A stretch of DNA of 64,000 bases, taken from contig JZRA01000142.1 of assembly GCA_001567485.1 (NCBI GenBank), positions 62,001 through 126,000 on the forward strand. The letters are read 5' to 3'. The stretch is from Chloroflexi bacterium OLB13. Lineage in GTDB: Bacteria > Chloroflexota > Anaerolineae > Aggregatilineales > Phototrophicaceae. The position numbers were made by a program, and so were the translations under genes. Positions 1-7,100 of the stretch are shown piece after piece (the first letter of the stretch is position 1; the number at the start of each line of letters is the position of its first letter). Under the pieces are notes generated by a model. The model ran no database searches and was not told the DNA's origin. It saw only the letters and a program-made list of their open reading frames with translations.

Positions 1-2
1 TC

Positions 3-479
3 CCTGCCGGTCAGCGCCGTGCTGATGTCACCGAAGGCGTAGATCTCGCCCGCACGCTGTTGTCGCTTGCGGAGCTACCGGCTCCCGAACACATGCGGGG
101 GCGGAGCGTGTTCACAGCCCCTGCGCCGGAAGCGGTTCATGCCACAATCGGATACGGTTATACGAGCAGCCGCGCCTTTCCAAGCTCGGCACAGGGAACG
201 CTGGACGACGATCATGGCTGGCCGCGACGGTCATGCCTGCGCACATGGCGCTACCGGTTCGAGGTGAACACCCGGATCAACAATGCCCCGCCGACACCTG
301 AGCAAGAGGACGCGGTTCTGGTCGATCGGGTGACCGACCCAGACGAGACTGTGAACGTGGCCGGCGATCCGCGTTACCGCACGATTCGGCACACCCTGTC
401 GCGGCTTCTCGAAGAACGAACGCGATCAAGCTATACGCCGCCCGAACACCTCACGACTGGCCGCTATGAGATGAAGTGA
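3..479 (+). CDS. sulfatase, C-terminal fragment (5' end outside window)
   Basis: An open frame enters from the left edge and ends at 479. The first visible residues read VTEGVDLARTLLSLAELP followed by PEHMRGRS, which matches the late part of alkaline-phosphatase-superfamily sulfatases, where a 'vDlaPTlLdlaG..P..mqGrSl' segment is followed by the C-terminal subdomain. The end contains LRTWRYRFEV and then LVDRVTDPDETVNVAGDP, the usual 'LyDLe.DP.ET.NLa.DP' signature just before the C-terminus. The catalytic formylglycine motif and metal ligands lie outside the window, so substrate cannot be judged. A TTG at 60 is in frame but lies inside the conserved region, so it is not taken as the start. No other sulfatase or maturase gene is visible. 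Confidence 0.65.
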   Translation, partial: PAGQRRADVTEGVDLARTLLSLAELPAPEHMRGRSVFTAPAPEAVHATIGYGYTSSRAFPSSAQGTLDDDHGWPRRSCLRTWRYRFEVNTRINNAPPTPEQEDAVLVDRVTDPDETVNVAGDPRYRTIRHTLSRLLEERTRSSYTPPEHLTTGRYEMK

Positions 480-671
480 CGCAGCTTATCGTCAAGGCGA
501 GCTGTCAGCCCTGATCGAAAAGTCAGCACTCGTGCTACATCCGGCCCTGTTAGAGGTTGGTCGCACAAATCGTCGTGCGTGAACCCGTGATAACGTGCGC
601 GGCCACCGTGCCAAACCGGGCAAGCGCTGATCTGTGGCAGCGCGGAGATTGCGGCGCAGAGGACGGAAAGC

Positions 672-698
672 AAAACAGGCGGCGTTTCCGCCACCTGT
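672..698 (-). terminator. Rho-independent terminator of tRNA-Val
   Basis: On the minus strand a 10-bp stem (one G-U pair) with a GAAA tetraloop is followed by a run of four T. Arms are 689-698 and 675-684. It begins 7 nt past the 3' end of the tRNA, so it fits as the terminator of that single-gene transcript. Confidence 0.75.
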
Positions 699-704
699 TC
701 ATTG

Positions 705-777
705 TGGGCAATATAGGACTCGAACCTATGACCTTCTCGACGTCAACGAGACGCTCTGCCAATTGAGCTAATTGCCC
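705..777 (-). tRNA. tRNA-Val (GAC anticodon)
   Basis: A complete 73-nt cloverleaf is readable on the minus strand. The acceptor stem GGGCAAT pairs with ATTGCCC. The D arm is GCTC/GAGC. The anticodon stem TCTCG/CGAGA encloses the loop TTGACGT, which gives anticodon GAC (valine). The T arm ATAGG/CCTAT encloses TTCGAGT. The discriminator base is A and CCA is not encoded. The gene stands alone with its own promoter and terminator. Confidence 0.95.
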
Positions 778-788
778 CTAGTCATTGT

Positions 789-818
789 AGTGTAGCGCAA
801 TCCCCTACGCATGGTCAA
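789..818 (-). promoter_or_regulatory. promoter of tRNA-Val
   Basis: Minus-strand TTGACC (813-818) and TACACT (789-794) are separated by 18 bp, a good sigma70-type pair. The predicted start would lie just upstream of the tRNA 5' end at 777. Confidence 0.6.
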
Positions 819-830
819 GGGCAACCGGCC

Positions 831-1811
831 TCATACCAGCAGGCCCTGCGCCTCGTACCACGCCGCGGTATCGATCAGACTCTGCCGCATGTCGATTTGA
901 GGCGCTCCGAACGCCTGCCACGCCTTCTCATAACGGAAGTACACCCCGCGCGCGCTCAACCGCACCTGATTGGCATCCAGCGGAAGATCAAGTCCGATGC
1001 GACGGCCTAACGCGACCGCGCCGGCCACCAGCGGGCTGACGAGCCGCGGCACCGGGACGATCGACCGCGGCACACCCACGACATCTGCAATCAGGCCGAA
1101 CCATTCGCGATGCGTGAAGTTCGCCGTGCCGAGCAGATACCGTTCGCCCGGCGTCCCATCCTCGGCGGCGCGAATCTGCCAGCGGGCCACATCGCGCACG
1201 TCGACATAGCTCGCTCCGCCCGACGGCACAGGCATCCACCGGCCGCGCTGTTTCGTCTCGATCACCATGCTTCCACTGATCTGATTGAGGTCACCCGGCC
1301 CCATGACCACAACCGGGTTGACGGTGACGACCTCTTGGCCGGCGCGCACCGCTTCACTCACTACCCGTTCGGCGAGCACTTTGGAGTACCCGTAGGGAAA
1401 TTGTTCCGGCGGTAGATTGAACGGCACCGATTCGTCGGATGGCCGGTCGTCCAGCAGGCCGACAGCCGCCGCGCTGCTGGTGAATACGACCCGCTTCACG
1501 CCGGCATCCCGCGCCGCGGATAACACATTGGCCGTGCCATCCACGTTGATCCGCATCATCCGGCCGGGATCGGCGCGCCAATAGTCGGCGACCGCCGCGA
1601 CATGAAACACCCAATCGCACCCGTCCATCGCGGCGCGCAGGGCGTCCGGTTCAACCACATCGCCATAGGCCGGCTCGTAATCGACGCCAGCGAGCGCGAC
1701 GGTCTTGGAACTTTTGCGCATCAGCACATGCACGCTGTGACCCGCATCGGCGAGCGCGCGTGCCACGTGCGAGCCGACAAATCCGGTGCCTCCGGTGACC
1801 AATGCCCGCAT
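831..1811 (-). CDS. NAD-dependent epimerase/dehydratase (dihydroflavonol-reductase-like extended SDR)
   Basis: A 326-residue extended short-chain dehydrogenase. The N-terminus MRALVTGGTGFVGSHVARAL is the Rossmann GxxGxxG NAD(P) motif. A TSS serine segment and the catalytic YGYSK (YxxxK) follow. The overall pattern resembles the DFR/3-beta-HSD/HpnA-like group, which acts on sugar nucleotides, steroids or aldehydes; the substrate is not inferable. The open frame extends upstream to 1916, but the first 35 residues there are not family-like, so the ATG at 1811, directly before the Rossmann motif, is chosen. It lies 8 nt downstream of the YdcF-like gene ending at 1820, so the two are probably co-transcribed. 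Confidence 0.8.
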   Translation of the reverse strand: MRALVTGGTGFVGSHVARALADAGHSVHVLMRKSSKTVALAGVDYEPAYGDVVEPDALRAAMDGCDWVFHVAAVADYWRADPGRMMRINVDGTANVLSAARDAGVKRVVFTSSAAAVGLLDDRPSDESVPFNLPPEQFPYGYSKVLAERVVSEAVRAGQEVVTVNPVVVMGPGDLNQISGSMVIETKQRGRWMPVPSGGASYVDVRDVARWQIRAAEDGTPGERYLLGTANFTHREWFGLIADVVGVPRSIVPVPRLVSPLVAGAVALGRRIGLDLPLDANQVRLSARGVYFRYEKAWQAFGAPQIDMRQSLIDTAAWYEAQGLLV

Positions 1812-1819
1812 ACGAACTC

Positions 1820-2491
1820 CTAGTTCGGAAAATCCGTGACCTGAAGGCCGAGCAGTCCCTTGACCACATGCCAGTGGATCGCGGCCAGCTCGTGCATCAG
1901 CGAGATCGCCGTCCATTGTACCCGCACGCGATTGCGCGGCACCGGATACCGTGTGTGTTCAATGCCCTCGCCGCTGAAGATCCACCCTGCCCGCAGCATG
2001 TGATAGCTGTCGGTTACGATAACGGCGCGCCGCCATCCCCGTGCCGCCATAATCGCCTTGGTGTTGATCGCGTTCTGCTCCGTGCTCCGGCTGTGTTCCT
2101 CTAAGACAATCGCCGCATCCGGGACGCCTTCGCCCAGCAGGATGTCGCGGCATCCCTGCGCCTCGCTGCGGGTCTGATTCTCGCTGACGCCACCCGTGCA
2201 GATGATGACCGGCGCGTATCCTTCCCGATACGCCTTCGCAGCAATGAGCGAACGCCGCCACAGCGCATCGCCCGGATGTCCGTCACGACGCAGCCCAGCG
2301 CCCAACACGATGATGACGTCCGACGGCTCGGCGTTGTTCTGGTCGCCCACGGCGAGCGCCGCGCCGACGATGCCTGCGCACAACGCCCCCCACAGTCCGA
2401 CGACAGCCAGCATTCCGACAAAGAGCCGTCGCCGGCGGATTCTGAATCGCCTCAGCAAATGAACTCGATGCTCCACTTCACCTGCGGGCAT
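1820..2491 (-). CDS. YdcF/ElyC/SanA-like DUF218 membrane protein
   Basis: About 223 residues. An Arg-rich start is followed by one hydrophobic segment (FVGMLAVVGLWGALCAGIVG), then the DUF218 core: DVIIVLGAGLRRDG, CTGG, and the block with SRSTEQNAINTKAIM and VTDSYHMLRA. Family members are single-pass proteins with an extracytoplasmic domain linked to envelope integrity; the biochemical role is poorly defined. The start is uncertain: ATG 2491 has no clear ribosome site, and GTG or TTG codons shortly downstream are possible. A second DUF218 gene lies immediately upstream on the same strand, so the pair looks like a tandem duplication. Confidence 0.7.
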   Translation of the reverse strand: MPAGEVEHRVHLLRRFRIRRRRLFVGMLAVVGLWGALCAGIVGAALAVGDQNNAEPSDVIIVLGAGLRRDGHPGDALWRRSLIAAKAYREGYAPVIICTGGVSENQTRSEAQGCRDILLGEGVPDAAIVLEEHSRSTEQNAINTKAIMAARGWRRAVIVTDSYHMLRAGWIFSGEGIEHTRYPVPRNRVRVQWTAISLMHELAAIHWHVVKGLLGLQVTDFPN

Positions 2492-2570
2492 TATAGGGGA
2501 CGCGTGATCCACGGGCCAGCGCGCTGCCTGACGCCTCACGCGCGTTTGACCATCTGTGCGCCGTCTCCGG

Positions 2571-3176
2571 TTAGCCGAAAGGATGCGCCACCGGAGACAG
2601 CCCCAACGCACGCCTGATGAAGTACCATTGGAGCGCGGTTATCTCGCGGCGGAGCGCGGCGCTGTAGGCTGACGGGTTAAAGGGCCGGCGCGATACCGGC
2701 AGCTGCGCGTGTGGAATGCCCAGTTCAGAGAAGATCAGGGACGCGCGCAGCATGTGAAGGCGATCCGTCACGAGGATCGCTGATCGCAAGCCCTGTGCGT
2801 CCATCAAGGCGCGCGCGTACACGGCATTCTCTCCGGTGGTGCGGCTGGCGTCCTCCACGATAATCACATCTGGTGGAACGCCCTCCGAGACGAGGATCTC
2901 GCGGCAGGCATCGGCTTCGGTACGCTGCGCCGATCCCGTCCTGCCGCCGGTACACATCACGCGGTCAGCCAAGCCAATGCGGAACGCCTCGGCCGCGCGG
3001 CGGGTTCGGCGTTGAAGCGCAGTTCCGGCCGATCCATCATCCTCCAGCCCCGAACCGAGCACAATGATCACATCGGCTGGAGGCACACGGGCCTGAACGC
3101 CAGTACATCCGGCTGACCACAGGGCAAAAGCAAAAAGAGCTGTGGGTACAAGTGTGCGGACAGTACATCGGGCCAC
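2571..3176 (-). CDS. YdcF/ElyC-like DUF218 protein, second copy, possible lipoprotein
   Basis: About 201 residues. It shares with its neighbour the DVIIVLGSGLEDDG, CTGGRTG, SRTTGENAVYARALM and VTDRLHMLRASLIF blocks. The N-terminus has a hydrophobic stretch ending in SAGC, an imperfect lipobox, so membrane anchoring by lipid or by an uncleaved signal is possible. An ATG exists at 3200, but a putative promoter (-10 at 3211-3216) would start transcription around 3204, leaving almost no leader. The GTG at 3176 has AGGA eight bases upstream and is preferred. Confidence 0.65.
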   Translation of the reverse strand: MARCTVRTLVPTALFAFALWSAGCTGVQARVPPADVIIVLGSGLEDDGSAGTALQRRTRRAAEAFRIGLADRVMCTGGRTGSAQRTEADACREILVSEGVPPDVIIVEDASRTTGENAVYARALMDAQGLRSAILVTDRLHMLRASLIFSELGIPHAQLPVSRRPFNPSAYSAALRREITALQWYFIRRALGLSPVAHPFG

Positions 3177-3200
3177 GCAGTATGTCCTGCCACAATACAT

Positions 3201-3525
3201 CGGCGCCAGAAGTATAGGCTGAGATCATTAGACGACAATACGTGTTTCCGAAACCGGGCAACCGGCGCGGTTGACTGCTTGCGAAATGACGCTTAAATAG
3301 CTATTATCGGGGCCATCCTGCGGCGTTACTGATCGCAGGCTATGGTCGCAAAACGGTTGACAGAACCCGCCCGGCTTGGGCGGATAAGAAGTGTCTTCAG
3401 CATGCTGCACACGTCCCATTATGACGATGATGCAGCCTATCTTCTGACCGCCTAGGCAGTTGGCCGGAACATTTCAGCCGTGATTGCGGCCGCAATCGCG
3501 GTGTCTTGGATTCAGGAGCCTTCCG
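3201..3525. other. divergent intergenic region between the DUF218 gene and recX
   Basis: No convincing gene. It carries the minus-strand promoter at 3211-3238 and a perfect 6-bp inverted repeat (3367-3372 and 3378-3383, 5-nt loop). A TTGACA sits at 3357-3362, but no good -10 follows at normal spacing. The recX ribosome site AGGAG is at 3514-3518. Confidence 0.5.
3211..3238 (-). promoter_or_regulatory. putative promoter of the second DUF218 gene
   Basis: Minus-strand TTGTCG (3233-3238), a 16-bp spacer, then TATACT (3211-3216). It supports the GTG start at 3176. Confidence 0.45.
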
Positions 3526-4197
3526 GTGCCGGTCGTCACCGCTGTTGAGGTTCAAAAACGCAACAAGGAACGGGTCAACATTTATTTGGACGGGTCGTAC
3601 GCCTTCAGTCTGAACATCGTTGATGCCGCTTCTTTGCGCACGGGCCAATCGCTCAGTGACAGTGAAATCGCCGCGATGCGCGGTGAGGATGCTGTCGTGC
3701 GGGCGGTTGACAGCGCTGCCCGGTTTCTCGGGCATCGTCCGCGCAGCGTATCCGAAGTACGCCGGAATCTCAAAGACAAGGAGTTCGACGCCGGCATTAT
3801 CGACGCCGCGATCGAACGCCTTGAGCGAATGGGATACCTCGACGATACGGCGTTCGCGCAGTATTGGGTCGAGAACCGTATCCAGTTCAAGCCGCTCGGC
3901 TCATCTGCCCTGCGCTTCGAACTACGCCAGAAAGGGATCAGCGACGCCGTGATTCAACACGCGCTCGCCGATCTGAACGATCAACATGGCGCGCGTCAAG
4001 CCGCCGAACCACTGCTGCGACGGATGCGCGGTACTCATCGCCGTACAGCGTGGCAGAAACTCAGCACGACCCTTGCCCGTCGCGGCTTCGCTTTTGAAGA
4101 CGTCCGCGCCGCGCTCGACGAGTTGTTCCAAGACGTCGAGGCTGATGACGACACGTTCTTCGCAGGCGAGGATGACGACACCGAGCACGAACCCTAA
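3526..4197 (+). CDS. recX: recombination regulator RecX
   Basis: A 223-residue RecX-family protein. RecX binds RecA filaments and modulates strand exchange. The three-helix repeats are visible: ALRF and LGHRPRSVSEVRRNLKDKEF, then IERLERMGYLDDTAFAQYWVENR, then ALRFELRQKGISDAVI. The N-terminal extension (VTAVEVQKRNKERVNIYLDGSYAFSL) is the beta-strand segment common in Gram-positive and Chloroflexota RecX. The GTG at 3526 follows AGGAG by 7 nt and is a much better start than the ATG at 3484. The acidic tail (EADDDTFFAGEDDDTEHEP) is unusual. recA is not in the window; rny begins 15 nt downstream, so co-transcription is likely. Confidence 0.88.
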   Translation: MPVVTAVEVQKRNKERVNIYLDGSYAFSLNIVDAASLRTGQSLSDSEIAAMRGEDAVVRAVDSAARFLGHRPRSVSEVRRNLKDKEFDAGIIDAAIERLERMGYLDDTAFAQYWVENRIQFKPLGSSALRFELRQKGISDAVIQHALADLNDQHGARQAAEPLLRRMRGTHRRTAWQKLSTTLARRGFAFEDVRAALDELFQDVEADDDTFFAGEDDDTEHEP

Positions 4198-4212
4198 GAA
4201 TGGACACTAAAG

Positions 4213-5754
4213 ATGGAACCCATACTGGCAATAGCCCTTATCATCGCCGCCGCAGTCGCCGGCGCGGTGGGCGGGGTCTACTACTACTCCCGCCAACAGC
4301 GCGCGGCCGGCACAGCTGTCATACAGCTCGCTCAGGCGGAAGCGGAGAAGACCCGGCTGGAGGCCAAAGCGCAAGCTGAGGCGATCCTCAAAGACAGCGA
4401 ACATCGCAGCAAAAGCCTGTTGGACGAGACGGAGACGACCATCAACCGCCGCCGCCGCGACCTCGATGCCGAAGAAGAACGGCTCGCCCGCCGCAGATCA
4501 GACCTCGATCAACGGCTGGAACGCCTCGAAAAACAGGATCAGAACCTGAACAAGCGGCAGAGCAACCTCGACCGGCGCGAAAACGAGCTTAAGAAGGTTG
4601 AGCAAGAGAAAATTGAGGCGCTTCAGCGAATCAGCGAGATGACCCTCGACGAAGCGCGGCAGCAGGTCTTGGCGCGAGCCGAGCAGGACGCGCGCAACGA
4701 CATGGCGCGCATCATCCGACAGGTCGAGGCTGAAGCCAAAGTCGAGGCGGATACACGCGCCCGCGACGTGATCTCATTGGCGGTGCAGCGTCTCGCCAGC
4801 GAACATATCAGCGAGACCGCGGTGAGCGTTGTGCCGCTGCCGGGCGACGACATGAAGGGCCGTATCATCGGGCGCGCGGGCCGTAACATCCGCGCCTTCG
4901 AGATGCTGGCCGGCGTGGACGTCGTCGTGGACGATACGCCGGAAGCTGTGACCATCAGCAGCTTCGACCCGATCCGGCGCGAGGTCGCGCGGCGCGCCCT
5001 GTCCAAGCTGGTGGTGGACGGCCGAATCCACCCGGCGCGTATCGAGAAGCTGCTCGAAGACGCGCGCAACGAAGTCGACCTCATCATCCGTGAAGAGGGT
5101 GAGCGCGCGGCGTATGAAGCGGGCGTGCCCGGCCTGCACCCGGAGATCATCAAGCTGCTGGGCCGGCTCAAGTTCCGCTTCAGCTATGGGCAGAACATGC
5201 ACGGACACTCCATTGAGACCTCGCACATCGCCGGCATGATCGCGGCCGAGCTGGGCGCCAACGTCGAGATTGCGAAGGCCGGCGGCCTGCTTCATGATCT
5301 CGGCAAGGCCATCGACCATGAGGTTGAGGGCACGCACGCCATGATCGGCGCCGAGTTCTGCAAACGTTACGGCGTCAACGCCAAGGTGGTCAACTGTATC
5401 GCCAGCCACCATCACGAAGTCGAGCAGGAATGCGTCGAGGCCTACATTGTCGAGGCCGCCGACGCCATCAGCGGCGCCCGGCCCGGCGCCCGGCGCGAGA
5501 ACGTCGACAGCTACATTAAGCGCGTCAAGACGCTTGAAGACATCGCCAAGAGCTTCCCCGGCGTCGACACCAGCTACGCGCTGCAGGCCGGCCGCGAGGT
5601 TCGTATTCTGGTCAAGCCTGAGCAGGTCGACGAACTCGGCGCGGTGCAGCTCGCGCGTGACATCGCCAAGCAGATCGAAGACACCATGCAGTACCCCGGC
5701 ATGATCAAGGTGCACGTGATCCGCGAATCGCGGCATGTAGAGTACGCGAAGTAA
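4213..5754 (+). CDS. rny: ribonuclease Y
   Basis: 513 residues, close to the usual RNase Y length. Domains in order: N-terminal membrane helix (residues about 3-24), a long charged coiled coil (about 35-190, rich in Glu, Lys and Arg), a KH RNA-binding domain with GRIIGRAGRNIRAFE near residue 216, and an HD domain with HGHSIETSHIAG near 330 and LLHDLGKAIDHE near 359. RNase Y is a membrane-bound endoribonuclease that starts mRNA decay. The HD metal residues are present, so it should be active. It follows recX closely and ends before a clear terminator. Confidence 0.96.
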   Translation: MEPILAIALIIAAAVAGAVGGVYYYSRQQRAAGTAVIQLAQAEAEKTRLEAKAQAEAILKDSEHRSKSLLDETETTINRRRRDLDAEEERLARRRSDLDQRLERLEKQDQNLNKRQSNLDRRENELKKVEQEKIEALQRISEMTLDEARQQVLARAEQDARNDMARIIRQVEAEAKVEADTRARDVISLAVQRLASEHISETAVSVVPLPGDDMKGRIIGRAGRNIRAFEMLAGVDVVVDDTPEAVTISSFDPIRREVARRALSKLVVDGRIHPARIEKLLEDARNEVDLIIREEGERAAYEAGVPGLHPEIIKLLGRLKFRFSYGQNMHGHSIETSHIAGMIAAELGANVEIAKAGGLLHDLGKAIDHEVEGTHAMIGAEFCKRYGVNAKVVNCIASHHHEVEQECVEAYIVEAADAISGARPGARRENVDSYIKRVKTLEDIAKSFPGVDTSYALQAGREVRILVKPEQVDELGAVQLARDIAKQIEDTMQYPGMIKVHVIRESRHVEYAK

Positions 5755-5827
5755 GGAGAACACCACACGGGGAAAAGGGTCGGTGATCCCACACCGCCCA
5801 AGCCCCCAGGACATCGTGAAAACAAGC

Positions 5828-5864
5828 GAGGGGAGAAGCCGTGAATGGCCCCTCCCCTCTTTTG
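5828..5864 (+). terminator. Rho-independent terminator after rny, possibly bidirectional
   Basis: A perfect 8-bp stem (5828-5835 with 5852-5859) followed by TTTT on the plus strand. Read on the minus strand the same stem is followed by a T-rich stretch, so it may also stop transcription of the convergent BMP gene ending at 5953. Confidence 0.75.
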
Positions 5865-5952
5865 TCGCACATCTTGAACTGGAAGCGGGGATGTGGTCGG
5901 AGGCCAGACCGAGAATGTCCTCTAGCCCCCGCATCCCCGTGTTCCTTGATCC

Positions 5953-6990
5953 CTACCCTCCGAGCAGATCGCCGGTGACTGGATCGACACCGGTCTCGAT
6001 CTCGCCCGCGGCCATCCCGTCGAGGATCGCCTGCACCTGCGCGGTCACGTCCTCCGGCACGGCGGCGTCATGCGCGGGCGCAAAGCCGACGCCGTTGACC
6101 GAGGCGTCCATCAGATACAGCGAGCCTTCGGGGAGGCTTTCGCCCAGCGCCAGCGCTTCGATCATATCGTACACGCCCTGATCCACCCGCTTGACTGCGC
6201 TGCTGATGATCTTATCTGAGCCGGGCGCTTCGCCGTTGCCGAACGTCGTGCCGTACTCGTCCTGATCGACGCCGATCACCCACGCGCCCAGTTCAGCCGC
6301 GTGAACGATGCCGCCGCTGCCGGTCGGGCCGCCCGCGCCGAACACTACGTCGACGCCCTGTTCACTGACGAACGCGTCCGCCGCCTCAGCGCCCAACTGC
6401 GGGGCTTGGAAGTCGGGGATGTATACGCCGAACAGCTCGATATCCGGGTTGATGTAGCGCGCGCCCTGCTCAAACCCATTGCGGAACTTGCGCACGGGCG
6501 GGATGTCCATGCCATACACACCGCCGACCTTGCCCGTTTCAGTCATCAGCGCGGCCATTGTGCCGGCCAAGAAACCCGCCTGATCTTCGCGGTACTGCAC
6601 GCCGACGTAGTTGGGCAGCACTTCGGCCGGGAACTGGTCGATGCCGATGAAGTACACGTCGGGGTTGGCCTTCGCTGCGGCGACCGTCGCATCGTAGATC
6701 AGAAATCCGACGACCACGACGACATCGAAGCCTTCGTCGACGCACGTCTGAAGGTTGGCCTCATAGTCCGTCTGGGCCTGTGTTTCGATATAGCGCGAGT
6801 CAAGGCCAAAGTCCGCCACAGCCCGCATCAGACCTTCGTACGCGAACTGGTTGAACGTCCCGTCGTTGACGCGGCCGATATCCGTCACCAAACACACTGA
6901 TGTAATTTCGTCTTGCGCTACGCTGACCGTGCTCAAGCCGGTCAGCAGCAGTGCAGCTACCAACAGTAACGCAAACAAGCGAGTTTTCAT
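5953..6990 (-). CDS. BMP/Med-family ABC substrate-binding protein, single domain
   Basis: 345 residues. It has a Sec signal peptide (MKTRLFALLLVAALLLTG, cleavage near SVAQD), then a BMP/PnrA-like periplasmic-binding fold: CLVTDIGRVNDGTFNQFAYEG, VVVVGFLIYDATVAAAKANPD, FREDQAGFLAG-like block, GKVGGVYGMDIPPVRKF, and VFGAGGPTGSGG. The family mostly binds nucleosides or purine-like ligands; the ligand here is unknown. GGAGG lies directly upstream of ATG 6990. There is no lipobox Cys, so retention at the surface is unexplained. No BMP-type permease or ATPase lies nearby. It is a close relative of both domains of the upstream lipoprotein. Confidence 0.85.
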   Translation of the reverse strand: MKTRLFALLLVAALLLTGLSTVSVAQDEITSVCLVTDIGRVNDGTFNQFAYEGLMRAVADFGLDSRYIETQAQTDYEANLQTCVDEGFDVVVVVGFLIYDATVAAAKANPDVYFIGIDQFPAEVLPNYVGVQYREDQAGFLAGTMAALMTETGKVGGVYGMDIPPVRKFRNGFEQGARYINPDIELFGVYIPDFQAPQLGAEAADAFVSEQGVDVVFGAGGPTGSGGIVHAAELGAWVIGVDQDEYGTTFGNGEAPGSDKIISSAVKRVDQGVYDMIEALALGESLPEGSLYLMDASVNGVGFAPAHDAAVPEDVTAQVQAILDGMAAGEIETGVDPVTGDLLGG

Positions 6991-7010
6991 GAAGTCCTCC
7001 ACAGACCCCA

Positions 7011-7056
7011 GCCCACAAATAAACAGCGAGCTTATGTTACACAGACATAAGCTCGC
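7011..7056 (-). terminator. hairpin terminator or attenuator between the two BMP genes
   Basis: A perfect 12-bp stem (arms 7045-7056 and 7026-7037, 7-nt loop) followed on the minus strand by a T-rich tract. It lies after the tandem-BMP gene stop (7101) and before the single-BMP start (6990), so it would end or reduce read-through. Confidence 0.7.
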
Positions 7057-7100
7057 CATAGTTTAGCCCGAATTACGGGGTGCTGCTAGCAGGTTCCGGC

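Noticed and set aside
557-766. Small open frames on both strands around the tRNA
   Set aside because: They run through the tRNA gene or its terminator and show no protein-like features.
3357-3388. TTGACA followed by GATAAG as a recX promoter
   Set aside because: Spacing is 20 bp and a hairpin occupies the spacer; evidence is too weak.
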